From the NCBI RefSeq assembly GCF_900182935.1, contig NZ_FXUE01000001.1, forward strand, positions 1 through 64,000: 64,000 nucleotides of DNA. Direction: 5' to 3'. The notes beneath the pieces were generated by a model. It searched no databases, had not been told where the DNA came from, and saw nothing but the letters and a program-made list of their open reading frames with translations. This DNA comes from Fibrobacter sp. UWB10 (GTDB lineage: Bacteria; Fibrobacterota; Fibrobacteria; Fibrobacterales; Fibrobacteraceae). How positions within the stretch are numbered: the stretch's first letter is position 1; every line of letters begins with the position of its first letter. Made by a program: the position numbers and the translations under genes. Shown here piece by piece: positions 17,251 through 25,415 of this stretch.

Positions 17251-18132
17251 ATGGCTATTTTATCGATGACGGGGTTTGGGAAGAGCGAGTCCATGTACCA
17301 GGGCGCAAGTTGCGTGATTGAAGTCCGCAGCGTGAATAACCGCTTTCTGGATATCTCTTGCAAGTTGCCCAAGAACCTGGCCTACCTCGAAAATAGTTTC
17401 AAGAACCAGATTAAGGATAAGCTGGTCCGCGGTTCGGTCATCTTTAGCGTAACGCTTGGCGCAGGCACGGGCGGAAACATTCCCGTTTCCTACAACGACG
17501 CCGCCATCAAAAAGTTTGTCGAAATCACGCACGCCATGCAGCTGAAATACCACATTGCAGGCGACATCCAGCTGGAACATATTCTGGCCCTCCCCGAAGT
17601 TTTGCAATTCACCGATGCCGACGCCGACTCCGACGCGCTTGAAAAGCACCTCGCTGCCGAACTCGACAAGGCTCTCGATCAGGTGAACGAAATGCGTGCC
17701 AAGGAAGGCGCCAACCTCGCCCGCGATCTCGAAGGCCGCGTGAATCACTTGAACGCCGTTCTCGACAAGATTGAAGTTCTTGACCCGCAGCGCATCGAAG
17801 TCTGGAAAGACAAGTTCAAGGAACGCATCAACGTGCTCTTGAAGGATAGCGAAATCGACGACGTCCGCCTGCTGCAGGAAGCCTGCATCATGGCAGACAA
17901 ACTCGACATCCACGAAGAAATCACGCGCTTCCGCAGTCACAACAAGCTTTTCTTGAACGCCCTCAAGGAAGGCGGCGCTCAAGGCAAGAACCTCGGATTC
18001 ATTCTGCAAGAAATGGGCCGCGAAGCCAACACCCTCGGCACAAAGTGCCAGAGTGCCGACATCGCCGCCCTTGCTATCGAGCTCAAGAACGAAGTCGAAT
18101 GTATCCGCGAACAGAGCCTCAACATCGCTTAA
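17251..18132 (+). CDS. yicC: YicC/YloC-family endoribonuclease
   Basis: A 293-residue protein of the YicC family. Family marks are the N-terminal SMTGFGKSE, VEVRSVNNRFLDI-like EVRSVNNRFLDISCKLP, the IKDKLVRGSVIFSV stretch, and the conserved C-terminal half with KNLGFILQEMGREANTLGTK and ELKNEVECIREQSLNI. Members cleave RNA and are linked to stationary-phase survival and small-RNA turnover. An AGGGA box 8 nt before the ATG serves as SD, and TAAATT lies 12 nt upstream. In many bacteria gmk follows; here it does not. Confidence 0.92.
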   Translation: MAILSMTGFGKSESMYQGASCVIEVRSVNNRFLDISCKLPKNLAYLENSFKNQIKDKLVRGSVIFSVTLGAGTGGNIPVSYNDAAIKKFVEITHAMQLKYHIAGDIQLEHILALPEVLQFTDADADSDALEKHLAAELDKALDQVNEMRAKEGANLARDLEGRVNHLNAVLDKIEVLDPQRIEVWKDKFKERINVLLKDSEIDDVRLLQEACIMADKLDIHEEITRFRSHNKLFLNALKEGGAQGKNLGFILQEMGREANTLGTKCQSADIAALAIELKNEVECIREQSLNIA

Positions 18133-18144
18133 GGCGAGTGTTGC

Positions 18145-18199
18145 GGGCAAGCTTGCTTGCCCATGACCGAGCCGAGCGAGGCGCGCTACAAAGTAGCGC
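18145..18199. repeat. Two consecutive intergenic hairpins after yicC
   Basis: GGGCAAG-CTTG-CTTGCCC (about 18145-18163) and GCGCTAC-AAA-GTAGCGC (about 18183-18199) are perfect inverted repeats without T-runs. With the terminator at 18233 they make three stem-loops in about 120 nt. Confidence 0.5.
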
Positions 18200-18232
18200 C
18201 ACATCGCATAATCGCGACACATTTCAAACCAT

Positions 18233-18266
18233 TAAAAAAGGCGCTCCGTGGAGCGCCTTTCTTTTT
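18233..18266. terminator. Bidirectional terminator
   Basis: A-run, GGCGCTCC-GT-GGAGCGCC, then TTTCTTTTTT. It lies between the convergent yicC and FISUMP/MORN genes. Confidence 0.9.
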
Positions 18267-18281
18267 TCATTTTAAATCGAA

Positions 18282-19220
18282 TTAATCCTTAATGCAACGC
18301 AAGCTTGCGCCGTATTCCGGATTGAACTTTTCGAACTTGGCGATATCCTTGTCGTGGAAGAACACCAGCACTTCGCCTTCAGCCGTCCAGAAGAAAGCCT
18401 TCTGACCAGCAGCTTCGAACTTGCGTTCCTTCAGCGGGACATCGCTCTTAGCAAAGTGTGCACCACCGGCCTTGGCACCGAATCCAAGTTCATCCTTTCC
18501 GTTGCCGTAATTGTTGGTACCCTTGATTGGATCCCAGCCGTAGCCAGCCTTCAGCACAACGCCCACCGGCTTTTCCTTACCTGCAAAGGCAAGCAATTCA
18601 TTCCATTCCTGCTTAGTCGGCATGTGGAAGCCTTCAAGGCAAGCCTTCTTGGCGTTTTCAAAATTGTAGAGACGGCCCCAGTGATTGCACTGCGAGCAAA
18701 GCGAACCCGACGCCGTGCCGTAATTCATGTTTTCGGCCGTCCAAAGTTGCGAGCCAATACGAATCCATTCGTAAGCATAGCCATCGCGCGGATCCTTGTA
18801 AGAACCACTCGTAGCCGGTTCGCCCGATTCATCGAAATATTCGCCGAATGCAATCTGCTTGTTCTGCTTGTATTCAGCCTTAGACGCAACCTTGCCATTC
18901 TTGTGGTAGCGAATCACCGTACCTTCGATATAGCCATCGACATAATTGTATTCCGCTTCGGGAATACCGTCTTCATAATATTCCTTGACAACCCCTTCGC
19001 GGCGATCGTTCACGTAATTGGCTTCGCGCTTTACGTTACCGTTTTCGTAGTATTCCTTTTCGGGGCCTTCCTTCTTGTCTTTGACATAGGTTGTCTCGAT
19101 ACGGACTTTTCCACTGGGGTAATTTTCAACGCGCACGTCTTCGCACGCACTAAAAATCATGGCAGAAGCGAATACGCCCGCAAGAACCACCGGACGCACC
19201 ATGTAATTTAATTTGTTCAT
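18282..19220 (-). CDS. Lipoprotein with MORN-type repeats and a FISUMP domain
   Basis: A 312-residue lipoprotein: lipobox MIFSAC near residue 26. Residues about 35-135 hold five MORN_2/YwqK-like repeats of the form YYENGNVKREANYVNDRREG. Residues about 150-312 are a FISUMP domain (IRIGSQLWTAENMNY, WGRLYNFENAKKACLEGFHMPTKQEW, ending YGASLRCIKD). The combination is presumably surface-exposed; MORN_2 repeats often mediate contacts, and FISUMP has no known activity. The ATG is followed by a normal signal peptide and preceded by AAAGGAATAGAAG. It is the second FISUMP protein in the window, and the two are distinct in their N-terminal parts. Confidence 0.88.
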   Translation of the reverse strand: MNKLNYMVRPVVLAGVFASAMIFSACEDVRVENYPSGKVRIETTYVKDKKEGPEKEYYENGNVKREANYVNDRREGVVKEYYEDGIPEAEYNYVDGYIEGTVIRYHKNGKVASKAEYKQNKQIAFGEYFDESGEPATSGSYKDPRDGYAYEWIRIGSQLWTAENMNYGTASGSLCSQCNHWGRLYNFENAKKACLEGFHMPTKQEWNELLAFAGKEKPVGVVLKAGYGWDPIKGTNNYGNGKDELGFGAKAGGAHFAKSDVPLKERKFEAAGQKAFFWTAEGEVLVFFHDKDIAKFEKFNPEYGASLRCIKD

Positions 19221-19264
19221 CTTCTATTCCTTTATTTGTAACCCACACAAATTCCAAGATTCAT

Positions 19265-20380
19265 TTAAATTCGGATTTTACCTGCGGTTGCAAGGAGTCC
19301 AAGCATGTAAAGCATGCCATCGTAATAGCGCCAGAAACGGTATGGCACAGAAAGCGCTGCCAAATCCTTCACAAACGGTTTGATGCGCGGATCGTCCGTC
19401 GGCAACACCTGAGTTGCAGCCGCATTCATTGCAATCACACCCGGGGTCGCATTACGGCCTGGGCGCGGAAAGTCGCCACCATCAATAGCGTAATCTGCCA
19501 AGTAGGGGCGCTTGCCGTTAAAGTAGTTCAAAAGCTTTTCGCAGATTTGCTTTTCACATTCGTGTCCGCGGAACAACGCATAGTCCAAGCTCAAGTTCAT
19601 AGCCACACGCCAAGCATCACCACTAAAGCAATCACTTTCGGGGTACCAAGGCGTTGCCTTCGGAGTTCCATCGTATTCGGAATATTCGCTGCAAAGACCC
19701 GTTACCGGGTGGGCCGCCTTTTGAATGTATTCAAGGCTTTTTTCTACAGTCGTATACCATCTTTCATCTCCGGTTGCTTCGGCAAAAGCGCGGTAGAAGG
19801 CAATGGTGTTGTAGCTCGGGTCCGTAAAATCGTTGCCCAATACAGGAGAGAACTTCACCAAGTTGCGTTCAGGGTCAATCATCGGGCCCACAATTCCATT
19901 ATTCGGCTTATTGCGCATCCAGTTAATCAGTCCCACGGCCTCGTCTTTGAGGTCAGGACGATTGAACTTTTCAGCCGCAATCAAAAGAGCCATGGCAAAG
20001 TATTCTTCGCCATCGGGAGCAGCCCCCGGATCCATCTTGCTAAAGTCCGTTGTCGAAACCTGCCAGGCAAAGTAACCCACATGCGGGCCGTCATCATTTC
20101 TCAGATAACGCTTGGTAAAATTCCAAAGTTTGTCGAACTGACGTTCATGGCCCGTGAGCGCCGTAATATACATGCCGTAGCTCATGCCTTCAGAGCGGAT
20201 ATCGTCATGACCGATATCAATGATATAGCTCATGTTTTCAGAAGCATCAAAGCAAACTCGTTCGTCGATCGGGTCTCCTTCAAATAGCTTGCTATAGGCA
20301 TTTTGTATAAGCTGATTAGCAAAGTTCGGCCCATAGCCGGCTTCAACAAACATATCACGCGGTGTCAGTCGTTCCATCAT
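19265..20380 (-). CDS. GH8 enzyme, probable reducing-end xylose-releasing exo-oligoxylanase
   Basis: A 371-residue glycoside hydrolase family 8 protein. The proton-donor region is DDIRSEGMSYGMY (about residues 63-75), followed by GYFAWQV, AAPDGEEYFAMALL and WRVAMNLSLDYALF, all typical of the (alpha/alpha)6 barrel. The start MMERLTPRDMF has no signal peptide, so it should act in the cytoplasm on imported xylo-oligosaccharides, as Rex enzymes do, trimming xylose from reducing ends. Extracellular GH8 cellulases and xylanases carry signal peptides. A GGAAA SD precedes tandem ATGs; the second, at 20375-20377, is equally possible. Substrate choice is inference from size, location and motifs. Confidence 0.85.
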   Translation of the reverse strand: MMERLTPRDMFVEAGYGPNFANQLIQNAYSKLFEGDPIDERVCFDASENMSYIIDIGHDDIRSEGMSYGMYITALTGHERQFDKLWNFTKRYLRNDDGPHVGYFAWQVSTTDFSKMDPGAAPDGEEYFAMALLIAAEKFNRPDLKDEAVGLINWMRNKPNNGIVGPMIDPERNLVKFSPVLGNDFTDPSYNTIAFYRAFAEATGDERWYTTVEKSLEYIQKAAHPVTGLCSEYSEYDGTPKATPWYPESDCFSGDAWRVAMNLSLDYALFRGHECEKQICEKLLNYFNGKRPYLADYAIDGGDFPRPGRNATPGVIAMNAAATQVLPTDDPRIKPFVKDLAALSVPYRFWRYYDGMLYMLGLLATAGKIRI

Positions 20381-20475
20381 TTTCCTTTAAGTTTTTTTAC
20401 CACAAACCACCTATTCCATAAGATAAATAATTTGTATTTTAGTTATATAAGAATTACAGAGATATGGAGTCATTT

Positions 20476-21342
20476 ATGACAGATATGCTGATTTTGGGCT
20501 ACGGCCCCGCAGGTATTTCGGCCGCGCTCTATGGTTTGAGAGCAGGTCTTTCTGTCCAATTGATTGGTAAAGACGGCGGTGCACTCGCCAAAGCCCACAT
20601 GATTCAGAACTACTACGGACTTGAAAAGCCCCTTTCGGGCGAACAACTCTTGGAAGTGGGCCACAAGCAGGCAATGGCCCTTGGCGCGAAAATTATCGAC
20701 GACGAAATCACCGACCTCATGTTCGATGGTCAGGGCTTCTCGGCAAAAGGTCTAGTGGGCGAATACCACGGAAAAGTTTGCATCATGGCTACAGGGGCCG
20801 CCCGCAACAAGCACCCGGTGGCCGGCATGGCAGAACTCGAAGGCCATGGCGTAAGCTATTGCGCCGTTTGCGACGCCTTCTTCTACCGCCAGAAAAACGT
20901 AGCGGTTCTTGGAAGCGGCGAATACGCCCTCCACGAAGTCCAAGAGCTTTTGTCTATCGTCAAGAGCGTCACGCTCCTTACAAACGGAGCAGCCTTGTCC
21001 ACCTCGTTCCCGCCCAGCGTCCGCATCGAAAATCGCCACCTGCAATCCTTGGTTGGCGAAGGCCAGTTCAAGGGAGTGCATTACGAAGACGGCTCCGAAG
21101 AACAATTCGACGGACTCTTTGTCGCTCTCGGAAGCGCAAACGCTACAGATCTTGCCAAGAAGGCCGGTGCAGGCTTTGACGGTCCCACGCTGGTTCTCGA
21201 CAAAGATTTCCAAACGACACTTCCAGGCCTTTTCGCTGCAGGCGACTGCACCGGAGGCACACTCCAAGTTGCCGTTGCTGTTGGCGAAGGCGCCAAGGCA
21301 GGACTCGCCGCCATCAAGTATATCAGGGAGCATAGGGCCTAG
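20476..21342 (+). CDS. Thioredoxin-reductase-like FAD/NAD(P) oxidoreductase
   Basis: A 288-residue two-Rossmann flavoprotein. FAD site LILGYGPAGISAALYGLRAG (residues 5-24), redox-active CxxC as YCAVCDAFFY (near residue 135), second dinucleotide site VAVLGSGEYALHEV, and C-terminal FAAGDCTGGTLQVAVAVGEG. The layout fits thioredoxin reductase (TrxB), which passes electrons from NADPH to thioredoxin. The NADPH-site GSGEYA differs from the usual GGGDSA, and the protein is slightly short, so a TrxB paralogue cannot be excluded. Start: the ATG at 20476 has a GGAG SD 6 nt upstream; an earlier in-frame ATG (20464) overlaps that SD. TrxA is encoded at 24389. Confidence 0.82.
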   Translation: MTDMLILGYGPAGISAALYGLRAGLSVQLIGKDGGALAKAHMIQNYYGLEKPLSGEQLLEVGHKQAMALGAKIIDDEITDLMFDGQGFSAKGLVGEYHGKVCIMATGAARNKHPVAGMAELEGHGVSYCAVCDAFFYRQKNVAVLGSGEYALHEVQELLSIVKSVTLLTNGAALSTSFPPSVRIENRHLQSLVGEGQFKGVHYEDGSEEQFDGLFVALGSANATDLAKKAGAGFDGPTLVLDKDFQTTLPGLFAAGDCTGGTLQVAVAVGEGAKAGLAAIKYIREHRA

Positions 21343-21377
21343 ATCGAATTTAGAATTCGTTCAGTTCTAATTAGATC

Positions 21378-22211
21378 ATGCATCGTATTACTCTACTCAC
21401 CAACCCTGACAAGTGCAACTTACGTTGCGCCCTATGCTTTTTAAGACAGAATGGCATTGTATCCTTTTCAGGAGAAATGCCCTTTGAAACAGCCAAGGCG
21501 GCTATTGAAAAATACGCCGCCGAAAAAGATTCTTCTGGCAACTCCTTGCTTAAAGAAGTCATTCCCTCGACCATGGGGGAACCGTTACTTTATTCCAGAT
21601 TCGAAAATCTGCTGCACCTTTGCGAAATGTCCGGCATCAAAATGAACCTCACCACCAACGGGACATTCCCGGGTAAATGGAGTTCGCCGTCCCTCATGTT
21701 CGAACTGGTTCAGGCATGCAGCGACATCAAGGTCAGCACTCTTGCCTACGAAATGGGCGGATTCCTTCGTCACCTTTGGCGTGAAAATGTAGAGAAGCTT
21801 ATCGAATGCCGTAAAAGGCGACTCGATTCCAGCGCCCGCATTTCTTTGCAAGTGGCCCTGCATCGCGAAAACCTTCAAGACCTTCAGGACATTGTCACTT
21901 GGGCAGAACAAGCAGGCGTTCAGCGCATCAAATGGAACCCGGCCGTATTCATGCCGAATTCGGCAATCCTCGAAAGGCGTTTTAAGCTGAACAAGCAGGA
22001 ACTTGACACAATCCGTCAAGAACTTCTCAAAGGCTCTCTCCATTCAGATAAAATCAAATATGAAGGATCCCTGTTCCTGGATGACCCTACCGAAGACTGC
22101 CCCATGAGCGGTTCATGCGAAAAATGCCCCTTTACAGACGAGGTCTGGATATGGCCCGATGGTCATGAAGACCATTGTCCCAATCCTAAAAAACGTTGGG
22201 GTAAATTTTAG
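21378..22211 (+). CDS. Radical SAM protein with C-terminal cysteine cluster
   Basis: A 277-residue radical SAM enzyme. The [4Fe-4S] motif is CNLRCALC near residue 13, followed by a TMGEPLLY glycine-motif region and NLTTNGTF. The C-terminal part carries CPMSGSCEKCPF and a DHCP end, which resembles a SPASM/Twitch auxiliary cluster site. Such proteins often modify peptides or proteins or mature enzymes; no substrate peptide gene is obvious next to it. No clear SD precedes the ATG. Its TAG overlaps the stop of the convergent tldD by 3 nt. Confidence 0.85.
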   Translation: MHRITLLTNPDKCNLRCALCFLRQNGIVSFSGEMPFETAKAAIEKYAAEKDSSGNSLLKEVIPSTMGEPLLYSRFENLLHLCEMSGIKMNLTTNGTFPGKWSSPSLMFELVQACSDIKVSTLAYEMGGFLRHLWRENVEKLIECRKRRLDSSARISLQVALHRENLQDLQDIVTWAEQAGVQRIKWNPAVFMPNSAILERRFKLNKQELDTIRQELLKGSLHSDKIKYEGSLFLDDPTEDCPMSGSCEKCPFTDEVWIWPDGHEDHCPNPKKRWGKF

Positions 22212-23590
22212 CGGCCACCGACCAGAATCTGGTCAACCTTAATAGAAGGCTGTCCAACAGTCACAGGTACATGTCCAGAACTTGCGCCGCAGACACCTGC
22301 GGCCAATTCCCAGTCAGAACCCACCATGCTAATGCGGGGCATGATTTCGTGACCCTTGCCAATCAAGGTAGCACCGCGCACCGGTTCACAAATCTTGCCG
22401 CCACGAATCACGTAGCCTTCGTCCACGGCAAAATTGAATTCGCCTGTTGCCGGATTCACCGAACCGCCTGCCATGCGAGCAGCATAGAGACCGTTATCGA
22501 CACTTGCAATCATTGAATCGAGCGAATCCTTACCGGGAGCGATAAAGGTATTACGCATACGGCTTACCGGCGCATACTTGTAGCTTTCGCGGCGGGCAGA
22601 CCCCGTGCGAGCAATTCCGACTTCCTGGGCGCCCACGCGGTCGCTCATATAAGTCTTCAAAATACCGTTTTCAATCAAGGTCGTGCGCTGAGTGGGAGTG
22701 CCTTCGTCATCGAAATTCAGACTACCCCACACGCCATCCATGGTACCGTCGTCAATCGCTGTCAAACAAGGCTGACCAATCGCTTCGCCAATTTTACCGC
22801 AGAACGGGCTTGCACCACGACGGACCGATTCCGTTTCGAGCGGATGTCCGCAAGCTTCATGGAAAATCACGCCGCCAAAGCCATTGCCCATTACGACAGG
22901 CATCTGGCCACCCTTAATGTAGCCCGCCGAAAGCATGCGCAACAAGCGTTCCGTTGCTTCGGTCGACAAGTCCTCGGGCGAATAATTGGCTAAAAGTTCA
23001 TAACCACCGAGCGCACCAGGAGCTTCATGTGTCGTCAGTCTTTCAGTTCCATCGGACACCGTCACCGTCACGTTCACACGCAAACGGGCACGGTTCATCG
23101 ACAAATTCAGCCCTTCGCTGTTCATGAGCGAAATCGTAGAGCAAGAATCAGTCACCGAAGCGCCTACCTGCACTACTTTATCCGAAATCTTGCGAGCAGC
23201 CTGGTCTGCGCGGAACAAGAAATCCTGCTTGACCGCCTGGCCTAGAACGCGGGGATCCTTGAATGCGGCGACATTGTAATCGGCCACGCGCTTTTCAGGC
23301 GCAAATTCAATCGGAGCCTTGCTCATTTGGGCGATGCGGCCAAAAGCGAGCGTCTTCACGAGCTTCACAAGAGCTTCTTCGGAATCATCGCTCGTAAAGC
23401 CGTAGAGCACCTCGGTTCCATAAATTAAACGGATACCGATACCATACTCGGTGCCAGCCGTTGCGGACTCAATCTGACTAGACTTCAGCCCGAGCGTCGA
23501 GCTACGGGTTTCTTCTTCGAAAATTTCAACAAAGTCCGCGCCGGCGCTTTTGCCCGCTTCAAAAATCTTGACCGCAACAGAAGTGTTCAA
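22208..23590 (-). CDS. tldD: Metalloprotease TldD
   Basis: A 460-residue TldD subunit of the TldD/TldE(PmbA) protease, which trims unfolded or ribosomally made peptides. The zinc site is HEACGH in GFGGVIFHEACGHPLETE, and the downstream RRESYKYAPVSRMRNTFI and GYVIRGGKI are conserved. The start is a TTG at 23588-23590, one base after the hisF stop; the SD (GAGGTG) is made of the last two hisF codons. The partner TldE/PmbA is not seen in the window. A neighbouring radical SAM gene is notable because TldD/E often process modified peptides, but here the genes are convergent. Confidence 0.93.
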   Translation of the reverse strand: MNTSVAVKIFEAGKSAGADFVEIFEEETRSSTLGLKSSQIESATAGTEYGIGIRLIYGTEVLYGFTSDDSEEALVKLVKTLAFGRIAQMSKAPIEFAPEKRVADYNVAAFKDPRVLGQAVKQDFLFRADQAARKISDKVVQVGASVTDSCSTISLMNSEGLNLSMNRARLRVNVTVTVSDGTERLTTHEAPGALGGYELLANYSPEDLSTEATERLLRMLSAGYIKGGQMPVVMGNGFGGVIFHEACGHPLETESVRRGASPFCGKIGEAIGQPCLTAIDDGTMDGVWGSLNFDDEGTPTQRTTLIENGILKTYMSDRVGAQEVGIARTGSARRESYKYAPVSRMRNTFIAPGKDSLDSMIASVDNGLYAARMAGGSVNPATGEFNFAVDEGYVIRGGKICEPVRGATLIGKGHEIMPRISMVGSDWELAAGVCGASSGHVPVTVGQPSIKVDQILVGGR

Positions 23591-23591
23591 A

Positions 23592-24383
23592 CTACACCTC
23601 GCCGTTCATTTTCTTGCGCACCGGGATCCCCGCGGCAAGCATTTCTTTCTTGATTCCAGGCACGGTGTAATCGCCAAAGTGAACCATCGAGGCCACCAGC
23701 GCTGCATCGGCAGAAGTCTTGCGGAACAAGTCCACAATGTGAGCCGGAGTTCCGGCACCACCGCTAGCAATCACCGGCACCTGCACCGCACGTGCCACCT
23801 GGTCCGTAATATTCAATTCATAACCATTACGAACGCCGTCGGTATCGATTGCGTTCAGGCAAATTTCACCAACGCCCAAGTCCTCGGCCTTCTTGGCCCA
23901 TTCCACGGCATCGATGCCCATCGCCTGGCGACCGCCACGAATATACACTTCGTAGCCGCTCTTGAACTTGTCCGAAACGCCAACGAACTTGGCATCCATG
24001 CCCAAGACCACACACTGGCGACCAAAGGCCTTCGCGCCTTCGGCAATAATTTCAGGGTGCAACACGGCAAGGCTGTTCACGCTCACCTTTTCGGCTCCAG
24101 CCAAAAGGGCTTCGTGCATATCGTCCAAATTACGAATACCGCCTCCCACCGCAAACGGAATAAAAACACGGTGAGCAATCTGGCGAATCATTTCCATATC
24201 GCACGGACGATTTTCGGCACTGGCCGTAATATCATAAAAAACTAATTCATCGACACCGTCAGCGCTATACTGCGCACCCATTTCAACTGGGTCACCGATA
24301 TCGATATTACCCTTAAACTTGACGCCCTTCGTCACCTTGCGGTTGCGGACATCAAGACATACAATCAATCGTTTAGTCAGCAT
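23592..24383 (-). CDS. hisF: Imidazole glycerol phosphate synthase subunit HisF
   Basis: A 263-residue (beta/alpha)8 barrel that uses ammonia from HisH to form imidazole glycerol phosphate and AICAR in histidine synthesis. Marks: LIVCLDVRNRKVTKGVKF with the catalytic Asp near residue 11, ADELVFYDITAS-type DGVDELVFYDITAS, VGGGIRNLDD and VIASGGAG. It lies between trxA (5-nt gap) and tldD (1-nt gap), so the three form an operon. hisH is not in the window. Confidence 0.95.
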   Translation of the reverse strand: MLTKRLIVCLDVRNRKVTKGVKFKGNIDIGDPVEMGAQYSADGVDELVFYDITASAENRPCDMEMIRQIAHRVFIPFAVGGGIRNLDDMHEALLAGAEKVSVNSLAVLHPEIIAEGAKAFGRQCVVLGMDAKFVGVSDKFKSGYEVYIRGGRQAMGIDAVEWAKKAEDLGVGEICLNAIDTDGVRNGYELNITDQVARAVQVPVIASGGAGTPAHIVDLFRKTSADAALVASMVHFGDYTVPGIKKEMLAAGIPVRKKMNGEV

Positions 24384-24388
24384 GAGAA

Positions 24389-24712
24389 TTACAGATTGCG
24401 GTCGATAACGCCTTTAACGGTAGCCTTCGGTACGGCTCCCACCACATTGCCCACTTCGACTCCATTCTTAAAGAGTTTCATGTTAGGAATGTTCGTGATT
24501 CCAAAGCGGGTGCAGATATCACCTACACCGGCATCATCCACATTTATCTTCGCAATAATTGCTCGACCATCGTATTCATCGGCAAGTTCATCGATCACGG
24601 GGCCCATCATCATGCACGGACGGCACCAAGTTGCCCAGAAGTCAACAAAGACCAACTGGCCCGAGGAAATCACCGAATCAAAGTTTTCAGCAGTCAAATG
24701 AATTGCTGGCAT
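24389..24712 (-). CDS. trxA: Thioredoxin with a CRPC active site
   Basis: A 107-residue thioredoxin. The active site reads FWATWCRPCMMM, where almost all thioredoxins have CGPC; the Gly-to-Arg change may raise the redox potential. The cis-Pro loop NIPNMKLFKNG and the C-terminal GAVPK are normal. A CGGAG SD precedes the ATG at 24710-24712. It heads the trxA-hisF-tldD operon. Confidence 0.93.
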   Translation of the reverse strand: MPAIHLTAENFDSVISSGQLVFVDFWATWCRPCMMMGPVIDELADEYDGRAIIAKINVDDAGVGDICTRFGITNIPNMKLFKNGVEVGNVVGAVPKATVKGVIDRNL

Positions 24713-24749
24713 ATAATCTCCGTTTTTCTATTAAAATAGAAAATTACAA

Positions 24750-25397
24750 CTAGAACGCGATTCCTATCGTGTAATTTATGTCTAGACCAGCACCCACAGC
24801 GGTAATTTCGTCAATATCATCTTTCGCATCCTTCGATGCAGAGAACCGGGTGTAGGTAAAACCGACGTCCCACGACGATGTGAATATCCCCGTACGGACC
24901 TTATGCCCCAAATACAAGCCAAAACCAAAGCCGTTCACATGAATTTCATCATTTTTGTCAGGATGACCATCATAGGTATATTCCAACCCTACGCGGTCAT
25001 ACTTGAAATGGGCCGCAGCAAAGAAGCCCCGGTGTCCCTCTTTCAAATAAAAACGCAGGCCTTCCGAAATACCGAACAAGAATATATCCAGGTCTTCATC
25101 GGAATCCGAAAAATCTTTCCAAATAATATAGGGGCGAGTAATCAAGGATACATGACTTGCAAGATTGCCTTCGACCGTCATATAAACAGACGGGACATCG
25201 AACAGCGACAATATCAGCATCGAAATCGGATGGATTGACACTGCGAAAGTCGGTTCGTTGCTTGGCGTATGATTGATATTCATCACCGGAAGGTCGCTTT
25301 GTGGCGCCCCAGAAGTGAATACATAGGGATCATCAACAAGCTGGGCCGACGCCAATGCAATCGAAAGCAAGCAAACCGAAAGAACCTTTTTAAACAT
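24750..25397 (-). CDS. Outer-membrane beta-barrel-like protein, unknown
   Basis: A 215-residue protein with a signal peptide (MFKKVLSVCLLSIALASAQ). The rest alternates short hydrophobic strands with polar turns (HVSLITRPYIIWKDF, GLRFYLKEGHRGFFAAAHFKY, GFGFGLYLGHKVRTGIF) and ends YTIGIAF, an aromatic C-terminus as seen in outer-membrane barrels. No named family. The ATG at 25397 follows a purine-rich GGGGAGGGGAG leader. It follows the PEGA-domain gene by 18 nt, and the pair is likely co-transcribed. Confidence 0.72.
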   Translation of the reverse strand: MFKKVLSVCLLSIALASAQLVDDPYVFTSGAPQSDLPVMNINHTPSNEPTFAVSIHPISMLILSLFDVPSVYMTVEGNLASHVSLITRPYIIWKDFSDSDEDLDIFLFGISEGLRFYLKEGHRGFFAAAHFKYDRVGLEYTYDGHPDKNDEIHVNGFGFGLYLGHKVRTGIFTSSWDVGFTYTRFSASKDAKDDIDEITAVGAGLDINYTIGIAF

Positions 25398-25415
25398 ACT
25401 CCCCTCCCCCAATCG

